A stretch of DNA of 64,000 nucleotides. It comes from Synchiropus splendidus (lineage: Eukaryota; Chordata; Actinopteri; Syngnathiformes; Callionymidae). This document shows positions 54,445 to 64,000 of this stretch, one piece after another. Below the pieces are notes generated by a model that was not told the DNA's origin, made no database searches, and was given only the letters and a program-made list of their open reading frames with translations. The DNA lies in the NCBI RefSeq assembly GCF_027744825.2, contig NC_071340.1, positions 4,962,501 through 5,026,500 of the forward strand, read 5' to 3'. Position numbers and translations under genes: made by a program. The stretch's first letter is position 1; every line of letters begins with the position of its first letter.

Positions 54445-56134
54445 ATGTCTGGAGTGCTGGATTTAAGGCAGTTTATAAATCAGCGGCTCACCGCTGTCGC
54501 TGAAGAAATATTCGGTGTATTGGAAAAAGCGTTCGTCGAGTACGAAGAAGAGATCGATCGACAGCGCAGGCTTCTGGGAGTCATTCGCAGCCCTCGTGTA
54601 AAGCTGGAGCGCATCGGTGAGCGAAGTTGAATGGTGACGCCATTGTTTGATTCATTTGGTCAAGTAAAAACATGTACTTAGGCTTATCATTTCTTACGGA
54701 TGCACTATGTTGAAATGAAAAAAAAAAAAAGTAACTACGTTCATGCCAGGCTTTTCGCTTTTGTCATGGTATCTCCAGCTCCACCATCGTTGGCACTGCA
54801 GCCTCTCCTCTCCAGAGGGATATACTTATTTCTGAGAAACTAACTGCCGGTTTGTGTTTCCTCCAGACTTCAAAGCACTGCCCCACAAGGATGAGGAACG
54901 TGCCAGTGACCGAAATCAGCGGAAGAGCAACTCTAATTTCGAGGGCGATGATTGCCAGGTGGATCCGCAGATCAATAAAATCATACTGACGGAAGAACAT
55001 CTAGCAGTGAAGCAGGAAATGGACTTCTACAGTAATGTTGAGCCAATTCTGCCATCAAGATCAGACCAAGCCCCGGTGGTGGAGAATCATCATCAGCAGT
55101 TAGAAAAGAGTGCTTCAGAAGAAGGTAATGATGATGAAGATGAAGAGCTGCTCCCTCTTGGATCTCCTACTGGAGATGCAGAGGAGAACCTGTTTTCTTG
55201 CAAAATTTGTGACCGGTCTTTTAAAACTGACCTGGCTTTAAAATTACACGCAAGTGCACACATGGGTCAGAAGTCGCACCTTTGCAACACGTGTGGGAGA
55301 AGATTCAAAGACTTGACTGCGCTATCGAGACACATGAGGCGCCACACAAGCAAGGAAATCCATCCCTGTAGCCAGTGTGACAAAACATTTAGCGTGCGTT
55401 CCACCCTGAAGAGACACATGATGGCCCACTTGAAGGAGAGGCCGTACACTTGTAACGAGTGTGGGAGTTGGTTCCGAAGCAAGTACTCGCTAAAGACCCA
55501 CATGATGTCTCACACCGGAGAGAAGCCCTTCCACTGCCAAACCTGTGGGAAGGACTTTTTGAGCGCTTACGGACTTCTCATCCACACCCGGATCCATACA
55601 GGTGAGAAGCCGTACCCATGTGACGTCTGTGGGCTGGGTTTCCGTGACATCACATCTTTGAATCGCCATGTCAGTACCCACACCAACGCCAGGCCAGTTT
55701 CTTGCGAGATTTGCGGTGGGACCTTCAGAGATAACAGCACCTTGAAAATCCACCTTCGGACGCACACTGGTGAGAAGCCTCACAAGTGTGACGTGTGTGG
55801 GAAACAATTTGGTCTGATCAAAGTACTGACGAGACACATGAGGACCCATACACGGGAGCGACCATACCCTTGCGGCATCTGCGGCAAAGCATTTGCAGAG
55901 CTGTCGACGATCAAGCGGCACATGCTGATCCACACAGATGAGAAGCCCTATTCCTGTGAGGACTGTGGGAAGCTCTTCAGACACAGAGGGAATTTAAAAA
56001 GCCACATGAAGTCACACAAGTGTGGGGGCGCACCAGTGGAGCACGTTCGACAGTCTCCCTTTTCTTATGGAGGTTCACTGGAGGAGAAACCGGATACACC
56101 AGAAGAGGTTTTTGATATAGTAGTTGTCACCTGA
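54445..56134 (+). CDS. C2H2 zinc-finger protein C of the array, 479 aa, 10 fingers
   Basis: Two exons: 54445-54616 and 54867-56134, phase 1 junction. The start at 54445 (MSGVLDLRQF) aligns with the paralogues; an in-frame ATG at 54427 is possible. Exon 1 codes the shared helix (FINQRL, VAEEIFGVLEK, EYEEEIDRQRRLL) and ends RVKLERI, with VKLE fitting the sumoylation pattern. The spacer in exon 2 has LAVKQEMDFYSN, almost the same as in gene D, then an acidic run (EEGNDDEDEE). Ten fingers follow; several linkers depart from TGEKP (SKEIHP, LKERPY, TNARPVS, TRERPYP). Helix residues -1,2,3,6: TLAL, DTAR, VSTR, SYST, SYGI, DTSR, DSTI, LKVR, ESTR, HGNS. It ends with a ~40-residue unstructured tail. 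AATAAA at 56464. Largest member of the array; nuclear DNA-binding role inferred. Confidence 0.9.
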
Positions 56135-56469
56135 CTTGGACAAGCTTAGTAAAATTCAATATGAAACATTCAAAATGAAGCCTCTTACCTTATACTCACA
56201 TGTGCCACTGTCTCCAGGGGTTCAGGAGGATAGCTTGGACTAGTAAGTATACATAAACGCACATGTATTCAGAAAAGAATAGTCATATTTGTGGAAATAC
56301 TTAAAACTACAGCTGATGTTGTTGAACAACTACATAGATGTTGAACTGACTGACTACTGACTACTGTGCTGGATTCATTGAAATCAACGCCACATCTTGG
56401 ACTCATGAAAACAGTTTGTATTCAACTATGTTGTCTTTTTGTCGCTCACTAACCACAGTCCAAAATAAA

Positions 56470-58170
56470 AGTATTAAAAATGACATATTTGGTCTTGTTT
56501 TTTTTTACATTTATATATAATATTTAACATTTAAATATATTTGATATTTATTTTTATTTAAGTCATTTTCAATCAACCACTTCAAACTGTAAAGTATAGG
56601 TCTTGGAACACATTTTGTTAATACGACTTCCTGTAGTAAGCATCATCACCGTGATGGTGTTTTCAAGTATTTCTTTCTTATTGGTATGTTAGGTTTCCAC
56701 TGTTAGTGCATTATTTAAATGGTTTTGGCCAACATTAAATAATACTTTAAATGCAACTGCTCATAATGTGTGCTGTCAAAAGTGGGAGAATCATGTGCTT
56801 TTAAGATGATTATTCATTTCCAGGGATCCACTTCAAGAAGCCGGTTCAGCACAGCTGGTAAAAAAAAGTAGACCCGCGGGTGTTCCAACTCTGAACTACT
56901 GAGTTTTCGGTTTCTGAATGGTTTTAACGCTTCGTTAAATCAAGTTGCTTCGCAAACACCTTTTCTTTGAGGACAAAAGCCCTCTTCAATGGTGCGCACA
57001 TTACAGGATTCGCCATGGCAACACATATAAGTGCTTGTTCGGTTTGTCCTCATCGAACAGCGTTGATAGACGAGAACATTTTAGGTACGGGAGAACCGGG
57101 AAAGAGTTATCCAGGGGGCGGCATGAGCCACGAAAAAATAAATAAAATCTCACCAGGAGGTCGGGCGCCACCTTACACTAGTGCAACACACTACTGTCAC
57201 GCTCCAACAGTGACGGTAGGACTGGAAAATTAACTACAAATGAAAATCAGAATATTTCCCAACACTAGCATCGCTCCTCCATAGCTGTCAGCCCATCCTC
57301 CCTGGCACGACGACGGGGTCAGAGCTGGGTCATTATTGTTATTTGCATGGTTTGCTTTGCTGAGACAATGAACAAAAAATGAAAAGGAGGCAACAGTGAA
57401 TTTGGGATTTTTTTTTCACCCAAGATACTGCAGGTGATGGGTCCAATGTTGGCCCAGCACCAGAGGGAGGAGGACCAGGATTCAGGCTGTTCACGCCGTT
57501 AACTAACCGGTATTGAGTGAAATTCTTGTGTTCTATTGGGATCTTTGGGAGTATTGTTTGGTTGTTAAAAACACAGTAAATGGCCTAGTCATTTAGTTTG
57601 AGATTTCAACAACGATAATGGTAAAATTCATTAATTAAAAAAAAAATGCACAAGAGACGGGAACCGGCAAGCTCTTGAATCACTGGGCTGTGCCACTATT
57701 CTCCCGCCAAGTCCCATGACTTGATGCTCAACTGAGTATTACAGCCTGAATTGCAATACCGCAGCTTTGAATAGACTTGGATCGGGATTGGTGACGTAGC
57801 GCAAAATGACACTACACTTACGCAGTCGCTCAAAAAAAGCACGTTTAATTTATTCAATAGGGTGGGGAGCGCCGGCGAGGTAGTTTCACCCACTCATTGT
57901 ACTCATTTATCTAAGCAACTGTGATGAATGAGAGTTGAACACTATAGACAGGCGTGTAGTGGTTTTAGTACAGCAGACCAGCAACAATCTGAAATGTGAC
58001 TGTTTCCACTAAAATGCCACATATAACTTCCACTTTAAATGTATTCGAAGTTCTTCTTTGTCCCGCCCTCTGCTTGCCGCGTGATACAGGGAAGGCCCGA
58101 GTATTTAAAACAAAGTTTTCTGGAAGTTATAGTGATCCTTCAGGCGCAGGGTTTTATTAGGGAGTGATAT
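56470..58170. other. Spacer downstream of gene C
   Basis: No gene found. Small open frames at 56945-57233 and 57696-57893 lack family resemblance. 57600-57720 has repeat-like phrasing (GGGAACCGGCAAGCTCTTGA) but no clear borders. Confidence 0.35.
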
Positions 58171-58988
58171 AGAGGGTTTTCACTGCACGTCATCCAACCC
58201 GGAAGCCGCCATGTTGGTGATACTCTTTGCGAACACCCCCATAGACTGTGAATGGAGTGCGCAAAAAACAACAACAAAAACAGAAAGGCTGGTCGAAATG
58301 AGTTGGGAGTGACAGGATATACAGAGAGGGACTTAATGAACACGAAAATGCACCACACTTGGAAAAGTTGAGCTTTATTGGTGGTGCAGACCCGTTGGCT
58401 CCGTCACTGTGGGTGAACGACGACCCGGATGGTGTGCAGATGGGTCAGGGAACTGTTACACTGAGTCATCAACAAAATTTGCACCTTATGTGAGAATGTG
58501 ACGTATTTAAATATTTTGACATTTCATTTTGAGTTTGTGCGCTATTTTAGTTTGTGCATTAGTATTTTGTGTGTTTGTGTGTGTGATAGCTTTCTAAGGG
58601 AACGTTCTGGAAGCTGTGAATTTTCTTCCGCAGCAATATAATGCACGTGCATTATGCTACACTTTTTCTTTTTTTAATGAGCAAAATATTCTGATGTTAT
58701 CCAGTTTTGCCATGAAGGTCCTGGTTCAGCTTCGCTAACCACAAGCGTCTCCTTCCTTCCGACAGCTTCTGGCATTGTTCTCCTTGATTTGTAATAACTT
58801 TTAGAAGTCGACAAAATTCCAAATGTTTTTCACATTGCGACGGTTCGTACAGCCCAAAACACAACAGCAGTTCCCCATTTTTTTCCAGGAAATGCTGCAC
58901 AACGGCCTTCAGTACCGTTCTGTGTCGAGCAGTGAGTATCTCCAACATGGCGGCTTCCGGGTTTGATGACGCGCCGTGAAGACCCTCT
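58171..58988. mobile_element. 818-bp terminal-inverted-repeat element with THAP-like frame
   Basis: 58171-58225 and the reverse complement of 58934-58988 match at 50 of 55 positions. Both ends contain CCGGAAGCCGCCATGTTGG reading inward. On the minus strand, starting inside the right repeat (ATG in GCCGCCATG, 58948), an 83-codon frame ends 58697. Its last part, CRLLKV, GRRRLWLAKLNQDLHGKTG, resembles the RR-LWLAKL block of THAP domains found in P-element-like transposases. The rest of a THAP domain and any catalytic region are missing. It looks like an internally deleted P-like element, or a TIR element carrying a THAP exon. No clear target duplication was found. Confidence 0.6.
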
Positions 58989-59353
58989 TTAACATCCAGT
59001 CAGGTGCTCATCCTCTCCAGACGGGGATTTCTGCGTGTTGAGTACTTGTGCATTGACAAGCAAAACGGCAAACCTGCTCACGAGCACAGTAACCGGTAAC
59101 TGACAACAGAGGTTCATGAGACCCAGGGTTTCTGTTCAGTTCCGGGAAAACCAACCCAGACTTTTCACTCAACTCACCTTTCTCAAATGGACCCCTGACG
59201 CTCATCGTGGGTAGCACTCCTGGCCAACAGGGGGTGACAATGTGCCTACTCGTTGCTAGCAAAAGCAACAATAGATGAAAGAAGAACAAAACCGCCCACC
59301 AGAAGCTGAGCTGTCCGTATCAGAAACACGTTGCGGTGCGGAGTTTGTGAAAA

Positions 59354-60971
59354 ATGTCTCGGGTTCAAAGTATAAAAGACTTCGTAAGCCAGCGACTAGC
59401 CACCGTTGCAGAAGAGATATTCGGGATTTTGGAGAAAACGTTCGCGGAGTATGAGGAAGAGCTCGAGCGCCAGCGTCGACTGTTTTCTGTCAGACCTCTG
59501 ATCAAGTTGGAACGAGAAGGTGAGATGTGTGTCATGTCATCAGTGACAAAACTGGTTTTGTGTATGTTGAGTATTGGTTTTATTTATCTCCGATCATTGT
59601 CGACTTAGTCAAACCATGACAAATACACAATGATGCGCGAAAGTAATCGAGATATGGTCAGGAGTGCTTCAGTAGCTGTGACTCAGATGTTAACACGTCA
59701 TGTCTGTATTTCATTTTACACCAAGAGAGGAATGGGTTAAACTTGAATTAAAGTTGGTTGAGGATTATTTCCCCAGGAAGTCCGCATCATCCGGTGTGGT
59801 CACGACTGTCCATCATTCAAAATATCCATGAACCTCCCGGCTTCAGTAAAACCTGATGGGACTGACTGTCCATTCGTTCATTGTCGATCATTGGTTTATT
59901 TGTTATTCATCTATTTATATGCTGATGCTTTGTGCACATCTTTAATGTTTGTCGCGCAATCTTAGTGTGTGTCAGTGTCTTTGTTGTCATTGGCTGTTTT
60001 TGCATGTTGAATTTCCCCCACTGTGAGACTGATAATCAGAATCAGAAAACTTTATTAATCCCTAATCTAACATCCTTGGCCCAACAGTGTCTACCATCTC
60101 AATGTGTCCAAACTTCCTGGCATTTTGGCTAGACTCTCTGCAAACTAAACATGATCAAAACAGGCTAATGAGGGGTATGTTCTGTTTACCTTCAGAGTTC
60201 CAAGAGCACAATGTGCCGTTCACGTGTGATGCGGAGCAGTGCACTTATGAAGTAGACTGCAGTCTGGACTCCGAGGACCAGGAGCATCAGGTGGAGCTAC
60301 AAAGTGAGAAGATGAAATTGAAAGAAGAGCAGCTGCAAGTGAAGCAGGAAAATGACTTTTATATCAATGAAGATGCAGTTCTGGCATCAATCTCATATCA
60401 AACCCCTGTTGAGGAGAATCCATGTTCGTCGGTCAAGGGCGTTGAGGAGGACAATGAGCGACTCTCTCCTCCTTTGCCTTCTGATGGGAAGAATACTAGT
60501 AAAATGAAAAAGTCCTGCCGATGTGGTGTTTGTCAAAAACCCTTCAGCTGCCGATCAAAGTTGCACATTCACCTCAGAAGTCACACGGGCGAGAGGCCAT
60601 TTTCCTGCGACATCTGTGGCACCAGTTTCAAAGAGCGGTGGACCATGAAGAGACACATGACTGTCCATACTGAGAAGCCATTCCCCTGCAACATCTGTGG
60701 CAGCAGTTTCAGAGACCCTTACTCCCTGAGGAGACATATGACGGTCCACATGGAGGAGAAGCCGTTTTCCTGTGACGTATGTCACCTGCGTTTTAAAACT
60801 GATACCTCACTGAAGTCCCACAGCCGTTTGCACACTGAGGAGAAGTTGCACTTGTGTACAGTTTGTGGGAAAAGATTCTCACGACCCAAACTACTTAGGA
60901 GACATATGAAGAGCCACGTGAAAGACCACACTGTTCCAAAGAATAGAGACTCTGAGGAGACGAACCCATGA
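59354..60971 (+). CDS. C2H2 zinc-finger protein D of the array, 313 aa, 5 fingers
   Basis: Two exons: 59354-59519 and 60196-60971, phase 1 junction. Exon 1 codes the shared helix (DFVSQRL, VAEEIFGILEK, EYEEELERQRRL) and ends IKLERE, again a sumoylation-type site. The spacer has KMKLKEEQLQVKQENDFYIN, near-identical in pattern to gene C, which makes C and D the closest pair. Five fingers follow; the linker between fingers 2 and 3 is one residue short (HTEKPF instead of HTGEKPF), and others read MEEKPF and TEEKLH. Helix residues -1,2,3,6: CSKI, EWTR, DYSR, TTSS, RKLR. The intron contains two opposed LINE tails. A candidate poly(A) signal AATAAA is at 61275. Function as a sequence-specific repressor is inferred, not shown. 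Confidence 0.88.
59955..60063. mobile_element. Two LINE 3' tails back to back in gene D intron
   Basis: 59955-60030 ends with GAATTTCCCCCACTGTGAGAC, the usual plus-strand end of fish L2/CR1-group LINEs. 60031-60063 reversed gives GGGATTAATAAAGTTTTCTG then ATTCTGATTATC, the same tail type as the 39.6-kb copy, on the minus strand. Only tails remain. Confidence 0.5.
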
Positions 60972-61623
60972 TGCCTCACAATTGTCCAAGAGGCATGTGA
61001 CAGAACTCCCTTCCTCTGAGAGATTTTAGAAGCCACAGTTGCACGCAAATGAGAACGAATGGTCCTTAAGTTAAGATGAAGATGAAGTGTCTGATAAACT
61101 CAACTAAGTTTTTTTCACCTACTGACACATTACTGTCAGGTTTCTTCCCTTGACATTGCGTATATATTCTTCTTTATTTTTTTGGAATTGTAATTCATAT
61201 TCCCTTTTTTATATAACTGGTCACAATTATCAATCACAGAAGCATTTGAACCAGATTAAAGTAACTTGTTTGGTAATAAAAACAAAATTGACATGGTCAT
61301 CTTGGCAAGACTTTACTGGAGCATTTCAACATTTGCTTCAGTGTAATGGCGAAACCATGTAACATGTTCTCCAACAGGAAGTTCACAGTTTTCAGTTCAT
61401 TTTTAAGGAGTTTATTGGTGAATCACTACATGGCACAATCGTGTATCTACTTCAGAAACAGCAGCTCTAATAATGATGAATCAAGTCCTCATGTGTTTCC
61501 TCATACATTGATGAAACCATTGCTGCTTGCTATCATAGTGTTGTTTGCCCTACCACCCTTGTGTGAGTTAAGTGGACACGAGGGAGGAATTTCTCTGCTT
61601 TGAAGCTTTTGAACATTCTAGAT

Positions 61624-61779
61624 CAGGAATGCCCAAATCGGTCCTCAATAGGCATAGGGGGCGCAGGTTTATATTCCATCCCATCTAGCACACAGAGCTT
61701 CTCCAAATCAGGTGTCTGGAAACCGTCATCGGTTGGTTGGTCCACTGCAGCCCTTTGAAGACTGGTCTTCCCACCCCTG
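61624..61779. mobile_element. 156-bp hAT-type MITE with exact 8-bp target duplication
   Basis: Bounded by identical TTCTAGAT at 61616-61623 and 61780-61787. Ends are CAGGAATG at the left and, reverse-complemented, CAGGGGTG at the right. Internal phrases (GCCCAAATCGGTCCTC; AATCAGGTGTCTGG) are typical of a widespread fish repeat whose copies begin CAGGGGT. There is no coding capacity. Confidence 0.75.
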
Positions 61780-62529
61780 TTCTAGATACCACGTGACATC
61801 GTCACTCCCTCTCTGTAACACCAGGCTTTAACTACAACTAGAACTGACGGTTTGAATGTGATAGTGAAGGAGTTGGTCCAAGTTTGGAGTTGTCTCCGCT
61901 TGAGCCCCAGATAGCAGTTGCACTGCCAGTGAACTAATTTCTCATTCATAATTATGAATAACAATTATTATACATTTATGATACTCTGGCTTGTTCTAAA
62001 ATGTGCTATAAAATTAGTAATTGAAAACCCAGCGAGGTGATTTGTCTGCTGTGCACGCAACTGAACACCAGGTGTCGCCTTAGATCAACATAAAGCAATT
62101 AAAGCGCAATTCAAATGAGTAACGCTGTGATTAATCCATGTTTGCGTTTTTCTTCTCTACACAAATAAATGATCTTTCATTTCATTGTGCGTTAAACTCG
62201 CATAAATTGAAACAATTTATTTAAAATGTGTTTTTGTTATGTCTCATTTGAAATGAGATTCTCTTGAACACAAATAGGCATCATTTGTGACGACACCACC
62301 CCATCCTGCCACCTTTTCTATGATCTGAACAGCTGACATAAAACTGTTTCCCTGGAGTTAACCAGGATGTGTGACAAATGTCATGACTTCTCCCACTCAT
62401 TAGCAACCCACACATCATCACCAGTCATTGTCACTGCAGTAAAACGCAGATGATGTCATAGCGCAGGACTCAGCAGAAATTTCGTCTAGATGACAAGATA
62501 GCCTCTACATTCATTTTCCTTTTGCACAT

Positions 62530-62720
62530 TCCTTCCTGCGGGAACACCTGCGGACAATTGAGTCATCAATTAACACTGGACCATAGGACGAAACCAGAGT
62601 TCCCGGAGGAAACCCACGCAAGTACCCAGATATGACTAGAACCTATAAACTCTAATGAGGAAAGACCCAGACCCACTGCATGAGATACCTCAAGTTGGAA
62701 TCAAACCTGCGACCTTCTCT
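62530..62720 (+). repeat. Interspersed teleost repeat fragment
   Basis: Contains CCGGAGGAAACCCACGCAAG and GAATCAAACCTGCGACCTTC, phrases common in fish genomes, often in the rear part of the repeat whose front part appears at 36.9 kb. No borders or frame found. Confidence 0.5.
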
Positions 62721-64000
62721 CAACTGATACAATTTGATCTAAAAGGTCAATTGTTGAATGGCATCAAACACTTCAATGAGGCCAGTGGGTCAAACGGGCC
62801 ACAATGAATGACATAAAAGCTCAAAAGGATTTGTGATGAAACCACAAGCTCAAATAAACCTTGTCTGAAAAATCCATCATGGTTTTCTCAGGCTTTCCCG
62901 CCGCAATTAGTTCTGGCTGGAGCGCCATCGAGCTTGAAAATCAAAACCATATCCATTATGGTTGGGCACGCGTGTGTGCGCTCCGAGAGTGTGTTGCTTT
63001 CTGAAGCCTGCCATTTTTAAACATCTATCTCACCGCAGCGGCAGAATCAAAGATCTGGGGAAAAGGGACAAATTTACGGAGAGGCTTTCAGTTATTCTAA
63101 GGGAGGTGATTTGGAAAACCTCAGGATTCATAAATCCACAATTATGTTTTTATAGCAGCGTAAACGATAAAGCCGTTTTGTAATTTGATGGCTGAAGCGT
63201 AGCAATTTTCAGACCCCAGATTTGCTTTGTTTGTGTGATATTTTGTGTCAAAAGTTGTGCTAAATTGCTCAACTCAACTGTACCCAGATTGTGGGCATGT
63301 CTCAAATAAATGTGACATTCTTGTCTGAATGGATCATGAACATGCCTATGCGTCTTTTTTTCTTTTCTTGATGTGACTGTTGCTAAGCCAGTAGAAACGT
63401 TGTTTGTCCTTCTCAGTTTAAGACATAATAATAAGACATAATAAGCCAATCTGTAGTTCAGGGCTGCAATGACTAGTCGACTTATAATGTGAGTAGTAAA
63501 GTGCGGTACAACATTTTAAGCGATTTAAATTCCAAGTTCCAAAACAACATTCAACAAGTATTTACAACACCTAAAATGTGTTTCTTTCTTTTTGAAATGA
63601 CTGCTTACAACTCCACAAATCAGACAAGTAAAGTTCGTCAACATGTTCACGTCATATGCCGAGGTTCAGGTCACTTTTGCTTCTGACTCATTGACTATCA
63701 AAATAGTTTTGTGTCGCAGCCCTACTGTAGTCCCTCTTCTACAATTGTTCTGAAGACCCGGACCCACCTTCTCCTTCAGCGACAAGAACCTATATTTGTC
63801 TGCTACTCTGATTCTCATCAACTAGCCTCGTCCTTTGTCCCGACACTGAGTCTGCTCATTCTGCCAGCCTGTGGAACGTCATATTGCTCCCGCACTACTG
63901 ACCATCGACCTATCCACATCATGTGGAGAAGTTAGGAGGCATAGAAAGAATAAAATTTCAACATGTACCTGTAGTGCACTGAACCATCCGGTCATTCATC
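62721..64000. other. Right-hand flank, no gene seen
   Basis: Nothing recognisable on either strand. The short open frames (60-99 codons) have no family resemblance and no flanking splice pattern that I can use. Confidence 0.4.

Noticed and set aside
59008..59289. 93-codon minus frame just upstream of zinc-finger gene D
   Set aside because: Leucine-rich start looks like a signal peptide, but no domain, splice context or homologue can be recognised; overlaps the gene D promoter region.

Overview
The window is vertebrate nuclear DNA, almost certainly from an acanthomorph teleost. Supporting signs are compact multi-exon genes with GT-AG introns, very long CA/GT microsatellites, teleost-type repeats (LINEs with GATG tails, DIRS-like tyrosine-recombinase elements, hAT insertions) and proteins most like fish orthologues of human genes. 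I cannot name the species. All exon models were built by hand from splice signals, reading-frame phase and family resemblance.

Left part (1-18.9 kb) holds three conserved genes. The 5' half of erap1 (minus strand; the gene runs off the left edge) lies head-to-head with a complete 19-exon naaladl1 (plus, 5020-12735). Naaladl1 is tail-to-tail with atosb/FAM214B (minus, 14289-18826). An interferon-response-like motif sits just upstream of the erap1 first exon.

Middle part (18.9-36.5 kb) has no gene I can support. It carries a 5'-truncated LINE with a GATG tail, a compound GT microsatellite, two opposed fragments of one DIRS-like retroelement family, a 524-bp hAT-type insertion with a near-perfect 8-bp target duplication, and a promoter-like CCAAT/GC-box cluster near 24.1 kb that could serve atosb.

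Right part (36.5-64 kb) begins with a complete 10-exon cenatac (CCDC84; minus, 36682-44670). Its 4.5-kb intron 7 is full of transposon remnants. Head-to-head with it, 565 bp away, starts a tandem array of four C2H2 zinc-finger genes, all on the plus strand (45.2, 47.6, 54.4 and 59.4 kb). Each has a separate first exon coding a homologous ~55-residue charged helix, always spliced in phase 1 to an acidic spacer and 4-10 zinc fingers. The shared module is not KRAB, SCAN, BTB or ZAD. The array looks like a fish-specific counterpart of mammalian KRAB-ZNF clusters, and I regard it as the most interesting system in the window. An 818-bp element with 55-bp terminal inverted repeats and a THAP-like reading frame lies between the third and fourth genes. 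A 156-bp hAT-type MITE with an exact 8-bp target duplication lies beyond the fourth.

The conserved genes (antigen-peptide trimming, intestinal/glutamate-carboxypeptidase-type peptidase, transcription regulator, minor-spliceosome factor) do not form a pathway. Their human orthologues are on different chromosome regions, so the neighbourhood reflects lineage rearrangement.
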